This document shows positions 1 to 7,111 of a stretch of 17,888 nt of DNA, one piece after another. Every line of letters begins with the position of its first letter. Positions within the stretch are counted from its first letter, which is position 1. This stretch comes from an uncultured Oscillibacter sp. (GTDB lineage Bacteria; Bacillota; Clostridia; Oscillospirales; Oscillospiraceae): NCBI RefSeq assembly GCF_910587525.1, contig NZ_CAJULS010000036.1:1-17888 (forward strand), in the 5' to 3' direction. Below the pieces are notes generated by a model that was not told the origin of the DNA, ran no database searches, and saw nothing but the letters and a program-made list of their open reading frames with translations. Both the position numbers and the translations under genes were made by a program.

Positions 1-68
1 TTGTCCCGCAGGTGGTAGTTGGACATCACCGTGTACCCCTTGTTCCTCTCCACGCGGAATACTGGCAT
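1..68 (-). CDS. Replication-initiator-like / HTH protein of a mobile element, N-terminus only (partial)
   Basis: Read on the minus strand, an ATG at 68 opens a frame that runs off the left edge of the window. The first residues are MPVFRVERNKGYTVMSNYHL. This matches the opening I know from the replication initiator protein A / helix-turn-helix proteins of Clostridia conjugative and integrative elements, where it is followed by a winged-helix DNA-binding domain. An AAGGAG ribosome binding site lies about 9 bases upstream, which supports the start. Only about 22 residues are visible, so the family is recognised from the N-terminal signature alone. A hairpin with a T-run lies just upstream and may control the gene. 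If the reading is right, sequence left of the window belongs to an integrated plasmid-like or conjugative element. Confidence 0.7.
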   Translation of the reverse strand, partial: MPVFRVERNKGYTVMSNYHLRD

Positions 69-98
69 GGTTCTCCGCTCCTTTCGGTGTCTGGACAT

Positions 99-145
99 GA
101 AAAAAGCGGCGTCCCATCTCCCCGGCAGGGGATATGAACGCCGCT
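99..145 (-). terminator. Hairpin plus T-run upstream of the replication-initiator-like gene (terminator or attenuator)
   Basis: AGCGGCGT at 105-112 pairs perfectly with ACGCCGCT at 138-145. A second stem is nested in the loop: TCCCC at 119-123 with GGGGA at 128-132, around a 4-base loop. On the minus strand the stem is followed at once by six T residues (100-105). It lies downstream of the bactofilin gene and would end its transcript. It also ends only about 30 bases before the start codon of the next gene, leaving no room for a promoter in between, so that gene may be read only by passing through it. Confidence 0.75.
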
Positions 146-228
146 CATGCGCCGATATTCGATTTTTTAGTACATATCATGCTTGTCCGCCGCTCGAAAA
201 CCTTGATTTTCCTATACTTTCAGAAGTT

Positions 229-242
229 ACGTTATCTAACGT
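229..242. repeat. 14-bp palindrome ACGTTATCTAACGT
   Basis: The sequence is a perfect 6-bp inverted repeat around a 2-base centre. It lies in the 160-base AT-richer gap between the bactofilin stop codon and the hairpin ahead of the replication-initiator-like gene. It could be a binding site for a dimeric regulator. No matching second copy was seen nearby, so the function is unknown. Confidence 0.4.
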
Positions 243-306
243 CAGCTTTGTTCCGCCCACTGTTCGCTTTAACCATGTATATGACGTGGTTCAATATGGT
301 CAGCCG

Positions 307-741
307 TCAATATAAAAAAACGGGTTCTTGCCCTGCCCCTGTCATTGTACAGCAGCCATTCAACTGGCCGCCGTCATAAATCAGAAAAGATGCCGTCATG
401 ATGTCCCCATTGAGGTCCCCTGTCATTTCCAGCTGCAGCAGGTCTTTCGCAAAAACATTGCCCTCTACGCACCCGGCCACATAAACTGTGTCTGCGTGAA
501 TAGGCCCCTTGACCACGCCGGTAACTGTTACGACCACAACGCCCGTTATTTCAACGGCTCCTTCGATGGTACCCTCCACCCGGAGCATCCCGCCGCCGCA
601 CAGATGGCCTGACACCGCCGTGCCTTTGGCGATGATTGTTTCGTTGGATGTTTCGGGAGGCTGGGAAAACTGGCCCCGTGCTGTATCCGCCGCTTCCATA
701 TGAACTTCCATCGTCCGCGTTTGCTTCTTCGAAGGTTTCAT
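307..741 (-). CDS. Bactofilin family (polymer-forming cytoskeletal) protein
   Basis: The predicted protein is about 144 residues. A short polar N-terminal tail of about 33 residues (to PETSNETIIAKGT) is followed by a repetitive beta-rich core with the regular Val/Gly/Ile spacing of a bactofilin beta-helix (GHLCGGGMLRVEG, EGAVEITG, VKGPIHADTVYVAG, EGNVFAKD, GDLNGDIMTASF). Bactofilins self-assemble into filaments without nucleotide and scaffold envelope or polar proteins. I chose the ATG at 741; a TTG at 750 is in the same frame, and a third start (MEAADT) with a GGA-like site is possible. No start has a strong ribosome binding site. It lies on the same strand as the mobile-element gene to its left, so it may be element cargo. 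Confidence 0.78.
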   Translation of the reverse strand: MKPSKKQTRTMEVHMEAADTARGQFSQPPETSNETIIAKGTAVSGHLCGGGMLRVEGTIEGAVEITGVVVVTVTGVVKGPIHADTVYVAGCVEGNVFAKDLLQLEMTGDLNGDIMTASFLIYDGGQLNGCCTMTGAGQEPVFLY

Positions 742-750
742 GACTATCAA

Positions 751-1603
751 TCCATAAAACAGAGTGCTTTTCTATAAAGTGTGTTTCTTACTATAGCATA
801 TCTCGCTGGTAAAGTCGAGAGTAATTCAGAAGTATTTTTGCTTGTTGGTTTTATATTTTGAAAAGGTCCGTGCCCCTTGAAACGCAAGAACTGCAGGTAA
901 AAAGCGGCTAAAATCGCTTTCCCCCAAACGGAACCCGCATCCTCTCTGCCAAAAATCCGGCGGATTTTGGCGGAAAGCGGAGAAATTCCCATGACAGCAC
1001 AGTTTTACTTCAAGTCTGAAATGGAACAGTCATGGGAGTTGGGTAATGTCAAAAGATATGCGCAAATTCGTTTGCCGCTCTGGGGAAATGGGGTTAGGCA
1101 GCAATAGAGGTGTCCTCCAGAGAGGCCTCTAAGTGCTTCATATTTATGTATTTCTTGCCTTCCCACCGGGTACCGCTACGTGGCGGAGTCTGGCGCAGAC
1201 CAGCATGAGGGCAGCGTGCGGCGGGCTTGGATACGCAGAGCCCGCCTGCCCGGCCGGGGCAATTGCACGTCCTCCGTCCTCCTTTTTCCGCGCGGGGCCG
1301 GCTGACATATCAGGACGGCGCCTTCTGCCCCCATGCGTACATCACCCGCGTGGCGGCCGCCGGATCCCACGCCTGTGCCCGCCGCAAGGAGGGCCGGCGC
1401 ATGGAGAACTGGACCAAGAGGAATCCGGCTCCTGTGTGGGATGAGTAAATCCCCGGCCGCAAATTCCAAGTTTTCGGCAGGCGGCGCCCCCGGCTTTTGC
1501 CGGGGGCGCTTTTATACAGCCCGCCGCACAGCGGCGCGGATGCGGCATTTTGGAGCGGGTGATCCGGGAAATCCCCTGCAACCGCGGCGGCGATAAAATC
1601 AGC
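751..1603. other. Gene-poor stretch with several hairpins and no convincing CDS
   Basis: No frame here resembles a known protein. Left part: AAAGCG (901-906) pairs with CGCTTT (915-920); GCCAAAAATCC (948-958) pairs with GGATTTTGGC (962-971, one bulged A); TCCCATGAC (987-995) pairs perfectly with GTCATGGGA (1029-1037). This part may be a structured intergenic repeat. Right part (about 1140-1450): very GC-rich, with overlapping open frames of 70-100 codons on both strands that look like high-GC noise. The forward frame ending at 1448 (...TKRNPAPVWDE) stops 35 bases before a strong terminator. It could be the tail of a small or decayed gene, but it has no recognisable domain and no good ribosome binding site. 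Confidence 0.5.
1484..1513 (+). terminator. Rho-independent terminator
   Basis: A perfect 11-bp GC stem, GCGCCCCCGGC (1484-1494) with GCCGGGGGCGC (1499-1509), closes a TTTT loop and is followed by TTTT. It reads forward and insulates the BlaI operon promoter at 1604 from anything upstream. No confident gene precedes it. Confidence 0.85.
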
Positions 1604-1632
1604 TTGACAAAAGGATGACATCGCGTTATATT
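1604..1632 (+). promoter_or_regulatory. Sigma-A promoter of the blaI-like/M56 operon
   Basis: TTGACA at 1604-1609 and TATATT at 1627-1632 are separated by exactly 17 bases. Transcription should begin near 1640, about 30 bases before the repressor start codon. Confidence 0.85.
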
Positions 1633-1636
1633 TCTG

Positions 1637-1656
1637 ATGTCAACATTGTGTATACA
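1637..1656 (+). promoter_or_regulatory. Putative BlaI/MecI-type operator dyads
   Basis: Two dyads follow the -10 box: ATGTCAACAT (1637-1646, near-palindrome) and TGTATACA (1649-1656, perfect palindrome). BlaI/MecI repressors bind ACA/TGT dyads over or next to their own promoter, so autoregulation here is likely. The assignment rests on position and the dyads only. Confidence 0.55.
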
Positions 1657-1671
1657 TTAGGGGGGAAGCGC

Positions 1672-2055
1672 ATGATACAGCAGATATCCGATGCTGAACT
1701 TGAAATTATGAAAATCGTATGGGGAAACCCGCAGGAGGTAACGCTGTTTCCCTATATCATGGATGGGCTGGCAGCCAGGGGCAGGCCGTGTCAAAAAAAC
1801 ACCCTGATCGTGCTGTTGTCGCGGCTGATGAACAAGGGGTTTTTGAGCGCCAGGAAAATCGGACGCCGCAACGAATATACCGCCCTCGTTTCGGAGACAG
1901 AGTACCAGACGGCGCAGACAAAAAACTTCCTGGACAAAATCTATGAGGGAAGCGCAAAAGGGCTGGTTTCCAATCTGATTATGGGCGACCTGCTGGCGGA
2001 CGGGGAGTACGAGGAGTTGAAAAGACTGCTGGAGCAGGGGAGAGAGCAGCTATGA
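1672..2055 (+). CDS. BlaI/MecI/CopY-family transcriptional repressor
   Basis: This is a 127-residue winged-helix repressor of the penicillinase-repressor family, usual length 120-130. It begins with the family opening ISDAELEIMKIVWGNP, continues through a winged-helix region (about 5-75, with NTLIVLLSRLMNKGFL as the recognition-helix area) and ends in a helical dimerisation segment. I chose the ATG at 1672 because a GGGGGAAG ribosome binding site sits 3-8 bases upstream; a start at 1615 would lie upstream of the promoter's transcription start. In staphylococcal BlaI the sensor protease cleaves at N101-F102; here residues 100-103 are S-N-L-I, so an Asn-hydrophobic bond lies at a similar position. 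It overlaps the membrane peptidase gene by 4 bases (ATGA), as in a translationally coupled sensor-repressor pair. The signal is unknown. Confidence 0.92.
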   Translation: MIQQISDAELEIMKIVWGNPQEVTLFPYIMDGLAARGRPCQKNTLIVLLSRLMNKGFLSARKIGRRNEYTALVSETEYQTAQTKNFLDKIYEGSAKGLVSNLIMGDLLADGEYEELKRLLEQGREQL

Positions 2056-4595
2056 ACGCAGTTTTGAAAATTTTTCTGTCCATGTCCGTTTCCGGCGGCT
2101 TGCTTATCCTGGTTTTGCTTTTGGGAAAGCAGCTGTTGAAAGACAAAATCAGCCGGCAGTGGCAGTATTATATCTGGCTGGTCGTTGTCTTGCGGCTGCT
2201 GCTCCCGTTCGGGCCGGAGGCAAACCTGTTGGGGAAAACCTATCAGGCTGTCGATCAGGCGGTCACCCGGGCCGCTCCTTTACCGCAGCCTGCACTGGGC
2301 GCTCCGGGAGGCAATCCTACCCCTGCCGTTGATTTGGGGCAGAACAGCGAAAACACAATTCGTCCGGCGGAAAATCTGACAGCCGCCCATCCGCTTCAGG
2401 ATATTTGGACGCTGCTTATCAACCATGTCTGGCTGGTCTGGCTGGCGGCTGCACTGGGCCTGCTGATACGAAAGGTGACAATCTATCAGGGCTTTCTGCG
2501 GTATATCCACGCTGGACTGACCCCGGTTTCTGATATCGGGATGTTAGACCGGCTTTCCGCTGCTGCGGAGCGGGCAGGCGTCAGACAGCCTGTAGAGCTC
2601 TGCGTCAATCCCCTGATTTCCTCGCCGCTGCTGATTGGCTTTTTCCATCCGTGTATCGTGCTGCCGGGCGCGGAATTTGGCGAAAAGGATTTTCAGTATA
2701 TCGTCCTGCATGAGCTGACGCATTACAAGCGGCGGGATATGTTCTATAAATGGTTGGTGCAGGTTACGGCCTGTCTGCACTGGTTTAATCCCCTTGTGCA
2801 TCTTATGAGCCGGGAAATTACAAAAGCGTGTGAATTTTCCTGTGATGAGGCAGTTCTCGCAAAAATGGGATACGATTATGCGCAGGACTACGGGAAAACC
2901 CTGCTTGACGCGATGGCCGCAGTTGGGAAATACAAGGAAAATCTTGGCTCTGTCACTTTAAGCGAAAATAAACAGCTGTTGAAAGAGAGGTTAGAGGCGA
3001 TCATGAGGTTCAGGAAGAAGTCAACGGCGGTGCGGCTTTTGACGGGAGCGCTGACGCTGTGCGTGATGTTCGGGGCGGCTTTCGTCGGCGTTTATCCCGC
3101 CGTCGCCGCAGGCGTGCCGAATTTAACCGATGTGGAAAAGCGATTGCTCTCCCGGTCTGATGATTTACCGGAGATAGAAACATTGGAAATCAAGGGGACG
3201 ACATACTATCTTGTTCAGAACGAGGCCCAGCTCAGGGCAATTGGCGCGTACGGCATGGACCGGAATTATATGCAGCAGGCGGATATCCAGTTATCCGCGG
3301 ATGAATGGACGCCCATCGGAACTTGGGATCACCCGTTTACGGGAACCTTCAACGGCAACGGGTTTGAGATTAGAGGGCTCACCATGACCGACCCGGACGC
3401 GGAGCTTGTCGGACTGTTTGGCGTTGCTAAAGATCATGCGCAGATCTATAATATTACTCTGCGGGATTATGACATCGCCAGTGCGGGTAAAAATGCCGCA
3501 GGCAAATCGGTCGGAGCGATCGTTGCGGTTGCCTACGGAGGCCGTTCCTATGATAATACCGTCTATCCCAGGGAAACAGACAACGGGGCTCTTTCACAGA
3601 CGGAGCAGTACGCAGACAGCAGGACCCTTTCAAGGATAGAGAACTACTATGAGGCCGGCAGCCTGCCCCTGTTTCAGATAGCGTTCTCCCGGCTGGACGA
3701 GGAGGCTCAGGGGAAATGGCTGGATCGGATTTACGCGGACGAAGAGATCGCGTTTTTGGGCGCTGTTGTCAATCTGCTGGACGAGGACTGCGCCTCCATC
3801 CGGCATCTGGCGGAAACCATTTATGAGGATGGAAACACCGCGTTTTTTGCCGCCCTGGCTATGCAGATGAGCGAGGACACGCTGGAGGCCTGGCTGGACC
3901 GGGCGTTGGAGGACGGAAATTGGGCTTTCCAGTCTATGCTGTTTATCTTGCTGGACAGGGACGATGAATTCGATGTCCTGAAAGAACAGCAGGAAAGGGA
4001 ATGGGCAGAAGCCCAGAAGGCGGAATACGGGGCGGTGGGCGTCACTATGGACGGCAAGGACTATTATTATCAGGGGAAGCTGGTCAACGTTTTTCTGGAT
4101 ATCCGGTCCAACAAATCCTTCTACACCCTGAATATGAACCCGAAAGGGACGGTCAATATCAAAATCGTCCGCGACGCGGACAACAAAATCACAGGCGCCG
4201 CCTATATGACAGAGGCGGAATTGACGGAACTGTTTGGCGATATGGATGACGCCGGTGTGGAAATTATCCCTGTTGATCTGAAAACTGTAGGAGCCGGCAA
4301 GACCGTTTTTCTGGGGGAATATACATTGTCCGAGGGAGACAAAATCCGGTATGACATTTCCGCGGAAACAGGAAGCGGGATGCAGGTTTTCTTCGCTGAG
4401 GACGAACAGAAGGATGCAGTCTATTGGTCCGTGCACAACCTGCGCCAACAGGGTGAGCCCCTGAAATGCACTGCGGATTTTACCGTGAAGCCTCCGGCAA
4501 AGCCCGGAAAATATAAACTGTTCATCCGGGCCGCGGACGGCGCTTTGGGAAACGTAAAGGGCAGTATTTCTTTGTCATTGGTAGCCGCATCTTAA
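2052..4595 (+). CDS. BlaR1/MecR1-type M56 family membrane metallopeptidase with a long extracellular C-terminal region
   Basis: The 847-residue protein has N-terminal membrane segments (about 5-25, 40-53, 122-140), a cytoplasmic M56 zinc protease domain with HELTH at 220-224 and the downstream ACEFSCDEAV motif (259-268) carrying the expected third zinc ligand region, and a last membrane helix (about 327-352). The sensor half differs from BlaR1: no penicillin-binding SxxK/SDN/KTG domain is apparent. Residues about 380-495 resemble GLUG/beta-helix repeats (PIGTWDHPFTGTFNGNGFEI). Residues about 530-650 are an acidic helical region (LDEEAQGKWLDRIYADEEIA and similar repeats). A C-terminal beta domain follows (about 665-847). 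It is coupled to the repressor by a 4-base overlap, so it probably senses an extracellular signal and inactivates that repressor. The ligand is unknown. Confidence 0.9.
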   Translation: MNAVLKIFLSMSVSGGLLILVLLLGKQLLKDKISRQWQYYIWLVVVLRLLLPFGPEANLLGKTYQAVDQAVTRAAPLPQPALGAPGGNPTPAVDLGQNSENTIRPAENLTAAHPLQDIWTLLINHVWLVWLAAALGLLIRKVTIYQGFLRYIHAGLTPVSDIGMLDRLSAAAERAGVRQPVELCVNPLISSPLLIGFFHPCIVLPGAEFGEKDFQYIVLHELTHYKRRDMFYKWLVQVTACLHWFNPLVHLMSREITKACEFSCDEAVLAKMGYDYAQDYGKTLLDAMAAVGKYKENLGSVTLSENKQLLKERLEAIMRFRKKSTAVRLLTGALTLCVMFGAAFVGVYPAVAAGVPNLTDVEKRLLSRSDDLPEIETLEIKGTTYYLVQNEAQLRAIGAYGMDRNYMQQADIQLSADEWTPIGTWDHPFTGTFNGNGFEIRGLTMTDPDAELVGLFGVAKDHAQIYNITLRDYDIASAGKNAAGKSVGAIVAVAYGGRSYDNTVYPRETDNGALSQTEQYADSRTLSRIENYYEAGSLPLFQIAFSRLDEEAQGKWLDRIYADEEIAFLGAVVNLLDEDCASIRHLAETIYEDGNTAFFAALAMQMSEDTLEAWLDRALEDGNWAFQSMLFILLDRDDEFDVLKEQQEREWAEAQKAEYGAVGVTMDGKDYYYQGKLVNVFLDIRSNKSFYTLNMNPKGTVNIKIVRDADNKITGAAYMTEAELTELFGDMDDAGVEIIPVDLKTVGAGKTVFLGEYTLSEGDKIRYDISAETGSGMQVFFAEDEQKDAVYWSVHNLRQQGEPLKCTADFTVKPPAKPGKYKLFIRAADGALGNVKGSISLSLVAAS

Positions 4596-4673
4596 CTGTT
4601 TTTCGGAATGTTTAGAATTTCTGCCAGAGCAGCCCCATAATGGCCGGCGCAGCCGCTTTCGATGCAGGATACG

Positions 4674-4704
4674 AAAAGGAGACACGCGTGCGTGTCTCCT
4701 TTTT
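4674..4704. terminator. Bidirectional terminator between the M56 peptidase and LysR genes
   Basis: AAAAGGAGACACGC pairs perfectly with GCGTGTCTCCTTTT around a 2-base loop. A T-run follows on the plus strand and the A-run gives a T-run on the minus strand. It lies 79 bases after the peptidase stop and 102 bases after the convergent LysR stop, so it probably ends both transcripts. Confidence 0.85.
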
Positions 4705-4805
4705 GGTGAAAGCATCTGCTTTAGAGGCGTGATTCCCGGTCTTCCCTGGCGGCCGTTCCCGGGGCGGGAGGCTCTGGCCATGCGGAACCGGGGGAGGAGA
4801 CCGCA

Positions 4806-5687
4806 TCATGCCTCCGGCAGCGACAGCTTCAGCTGCCGGATAAAAACCTCCGCCGCGCTGGTGAACACCTGATACTTCTTCCAGGCCAGATACATCCACG
4901 ACTCCAACTTCGGCTCCAGCGGGCGAAAACACAGGCTGCCGCCGCTGGGGAGCGTGACCAGCTGGTCCAGTGTCAGGAGGCAGCCCACGCCCTCCTCCAC
5001 CGCCAGGACCAAGGTGTTGACCAGGTTGCCGGTAGCCGCTACTCTCAGTTTTTCGTGGTCGTAGCCCAGCCAGCCGGAGAGTCCGTTCTCCCCTGTCATC
5101 TGCCGGGAGGAGATCAGCGGCACCTCCCGCAGATGCCCGGGCCGGATGCGCTCCAGCTCCGCCAGCGGATGATCCCTCCGCATCAGAACGCCCCAGGTAT
5201 CCGGCCGGGGCAGGCGCAGATAGTCATACTTGCTCATGTCAATGGGTTCGATCAGAGTGCCGAAATCGATCAGTCCCCGGTCCAGACGCTCCGTCACGTC
5301 ATAGCCGTCGCCGCTGAAAAAGTGAAAGCGGATATTGGGATGCCGCTCCTGCACCTGTTTGACGGTCCGCACAATCAGGCGCATCCCCTCCGTCTCGCCG
5401 CCGCCAATATAAATATCGCCGCTGATACTCTCGTCCGAGGCGCTGACCTCGGCTTTTGTTTTTTCCATCAGAGATACGATCTCCTCCGCCCGTTTCCGCA
5501 GGAGCATCCCCTCCTTGGTCAGTGTGATCCGCCGGCCGCGGATGAAGAGCTGCTTTCCCAGCTCCTGCTCCAGCTCCATCAGCTGCTTGGACAGGGGCGG
5601 CTGGGTCATGTGCAGCGCCTCTGCCGCTCCGGAAATCGTCTGCTCTCTCGCCACTGCCAGAAAATATTGCAGTACCCGAATGTCCAT
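4806..5687 (-). CDS. LysR-family transcriptional regulator
   Basis: The protein has about 293 residues, the usual LysR length. The N-terminal winged HTH (about 1-60) has the classic pattern MDIRVLQYFLAVA...ISGAAEALHMTQPPLSKQLMELEQELGKQLFIR. A linker helix and a two-lobed periplasmic-binding-type effector domain follow (about 90-290). The AAGGAGG site is 4 bases from the first ATG (5690) but 7 bases from the second (5687), so I prefer the second, which gives the family-typical start MDIRVLQ. It is divergent from the hydrolase/acetyltransferase/reductase operon and is probably its regulator, acting from the shared 130-base intergenic region. The effector cannot be read from sequence. Confidence 0.93.
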   Translation of the reverse strand: MDIRVLQYFLAVAREQTISGAAEALHMTQPPLSKQLMELEQELGKQLFIRGRRITLTKEGMLLRKRAEEIVSLMEKTKAEVSASDESISGDIYIGGGETEGMRLIVRTVKQVQERHPNIRFHFFSGDGYDVTERLDRGLIDFGTLIEPIDMSKYDYLRLPRPDTWGVLMRRDHPLAELERIRPGHLREVPLISSRQMTGENGLSGWLGYDHEKLRVAATGNLVNTLVLAVEEGVGCLLTLDQLVTLPSGGSLCFRPLEPKLESWMYLAWKKYQVFTSAAEVFIRQLKLSLPEA

Positions 5688-5707
5688 CATACCGCCTCCT
5701 TGGCTCC

Positions 5708-5736
5708 AGTATAATGCCTCAAAATATATCTTTCAA
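5708..5736 (-). promoter_or_regulatory. Promoter of the LysR gene
   Basis: On the minus strand, TTGAAA (5731-5736) and TATACT (5708-5713) are separated by 17 bases. This places the transcription start about 15-20 bases before the start codon. Confidence 0.7.
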
Positions 5737-5737
5737 G

Positions 5738-5758
5738 TATAATTCGATATTCTTTATA
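5738..5758. promoter_or_regulatory. Candidate LysR-box dyad
   Basis: TATAA (5738-5742) and TTATA (5754-5758) form a dyad with an 11-base interior, the layout of a T-N11-A LysR binding site. It lies just beyond the -35 of the LysR promoter and just upstream of the forward operon promoter. The region is AT-rich, so chance is possible. Confidence 0.4.
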
Positions 5759-5763
5759 TGTAT

Positions 5764-5792
5764 TTGCTATTTTCCGGAGGAGCATCTATACT
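5764..5792 (+). promoter_or_regulatory. Promoter of the hydrolase/acetyltransferase/reductase operon
   Basis: TTGCTA (5764-5769) and TATACT (5787-5792) are separated by 17 bases, with the first start codon at 5815 and its AAGGAG site at 5801-5806. The mediocre -35 next to a LysR-type dyad suggests activator control. Confidence 0.6.
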
Positions 5793-5814
5793 GAAGCTGC
5801 AAGGAGATGGGAGC

Positions 5815-6057
5815 ATGGATGAGCTGAGATCGCAGGAGTCTGTGACTCGGAACCTGATGGACGCGGGCTGCGGCGAGGAATTGATCCGGCAGTTCTGGGC
5901 GCTGGACGCCGCGGGAAAAAAGCGGGAAAGCCTCGCTCTGCTGGCCCGTCACCGCCAGAGACTGCTGGACTGCTGCCACGCAGAACAACGAAAGATCGAC
6001 TGCCTGGACTATCTGATCTATCAATTAGGAGGAATTTCAAAATGGAAGAAAAGCTGA
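5815..6057 (+). CDS. Small conserved hypothetical protein (80 aa)
   Basis: The 80-residue soluble, charged, helix-rich protein begins MDELRSQESVTRNLMDAG. The ATG at 5815 has an AAGGAG site 8 bases upstream and follows the predicted promoter; an in-frame ATG at 5758 would lie upstream of that promoter and is rejected. The central and C-terminal part (LALLARHRQRLLDCCHAEQR, then KIDCLDYLIYQL) suggests two helices with two cysteine-containing stretches. Its reading frame overlaps the next gene by 16 bases, so translation is probably coupled. I know similar small proteins beside regulators and oxidoreductases in gut Clostridia but no function. A helical partner or regulatory role for the operon is possible but not shown. 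Confidence 0.7.
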   Translation: MDELRSQESVTRNLMDAGCGEELIRQFWALDAAGKKRESLALLARHRQRLLDCCHAEQRKIDCLDYLIYQLGGISKWKKS

Positions 6058-7016
6058 TTCTAACGCAGGAGTGGGATAAGACCTTCCCAAAAAGCGAAAA
6101 GACCGATCACCGCAAGGTGACATTCCATAACCGCTATGGCATTACCCTGGCCGCCGACCTCTATACGCCCAAAAAAGCGGATGGCAGGCTGCCCGCAATT
6201 GCCGTCTGCGGCCCCTTCGGCGCGGTGAAGGAGCAGGCCGCCGGCCTGTACGCCCAGACGATGGCGGAGCGGGGCTTTCTGACCATCGCTTTTGATCCAT
6301 CCTTTACCGGCGAGAGCGGCGGAACGCCTCGCTATATGGCCTCCCCGGACATCAACACCGAGGACTTCCAGGCGGCAGTGGATTTTCTCTCCGTGCAGGA
6401 GAATGTGGACCAGGAAAAAATCGGCATCATCGGTATCTGCGGCTGGGGCGGTCTGGCTTTGAACGCAGCGGCGCTGGACACCCGAATTAAGGCCGCTGCA
6501 GCTTCTACCATGTATGATATGTCCCGCGTCAACGCCAACGGCTACTTTGACGCCGAGGACAGCGAGGAGGCCCGTTATACCAAGCGCAAGGCCCTGAATG
6601 CCCAGCGCATTACTGACTACAAGAGCGGTGAGTACGTTCTGGGCGGCGGCGTCGTCGATCCTCTGCCGGATGACGCGCCGTTCTTTGTGAAGGATTACTA
6701 TGACTACTATAAGACGACGCGGGGCTATCATCGCCGCTCCCTCAACTCCAACGGCGGCTGGAACAGGACCGGATGCATGTCCTTCCTCAACCAGCCCATC
6801 CTGGCCTATGCGGGTGAGATTCGCAGCGCCGTTCTGGTGATGCATGGGGAAAAGGCCCACTCCTGCTATTTCAGCAGGGATGCCTTTGCAAAGCTGACAG
6901 GGGACAACAAGGAACTGCTGATCATTCCGGACGCCGTTCACACCGACCTGTATGACCGGACGGACATCATCCCCTTTGACAAACTGGAAGAATTCTTCAA
7001 AAGCTATTTGAAATAG
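6042..7016 (+). CDS. Alpha/beta hydrolase (dienelactone-hydrolase / YcjY-like) with an altered nucleophile elbow
   Basis: The 324-residue protein has the alpha/beta hydrolase order: strands around ITLAADLYTP and LPAIAVCGPFGAVKEQAAG (oxyanion region), FDPSFTGESGG, the turn GIIGICGWGG (128-137), and a C-terminal strand and histidine at PDAVHTDLYD (H300). An AGGAGG site precedes the start. In relatives the turn commonly reads CASGG with the serine as nucleophile; here that position appears to be Trp135, with Cys133 two residues before. The protein may use the cysteine, a different residue, or be non-catalytic. Such proteins are usually annotated as alpha/beta hydrolase with unknown substrate and often sit next to cyclophilin-like, flavodoxin and aldo/keto reductase genes, as here. 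Confidence 0.87.
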   Translation: MEEKLILTQEWDKTFPKSEKTDHRKVTFHNRYGITLAADLYTPKKADGRLPAIAVCGPFGAVKEQAAGLYAQTMAERGFLTIAFDPSFTGESGGTPRYMASPDINTEDFQAAVDFLSVQENVDQEKIGIIGICGWGGLALNAAALDTRIKAAAASTMYDMSRVNANGYFDAEDSEEARYTKRKALNAQRITDYKSGEYVLGGGVVDPLPDDAPFFVKDYYDYYKTTRGYHRRSLNSNGGWNRTGCMSFLNQPILAYAGEIRSAVLVMHGEKAHSCYFSRDAFAKLTGDNKELLIIPDAVHTDLYDRTDIIPFDKLEEFFKSYLK

Positions 7017-7111
7017 GAAGGTGCGTCAGAGTGTTTTCGGAGGCGGCGGGAGCCTGCCGCCGGAATGATCCGCCGGACCAGCTTTAACCGGTAAAGACGG
7101 AGGTACGTGTC

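Noticed and set aside
747..992. 81-codon minus-strand open frame upstream of bactofilin
   Set aside because: It has no clear ribosome binding site, runs through several hairpins and overlaps the alternative bactofilin start; more likely a translated intergenic repeat than a gene.
3630..4448. 272-codon open frame on the minus strand
   Set aside because: It lies wholly inside the M56 peptidase gene in antisense, has no domain and no ribosome binding site; it is a shadow of codon usage.
6060..6941. 293-codon open frame on the minus strand
   Set aside because: Antisense to the alpha/beta hydrolase, whose motifs and ribosome binding site are clear; the antisense product has no family features.
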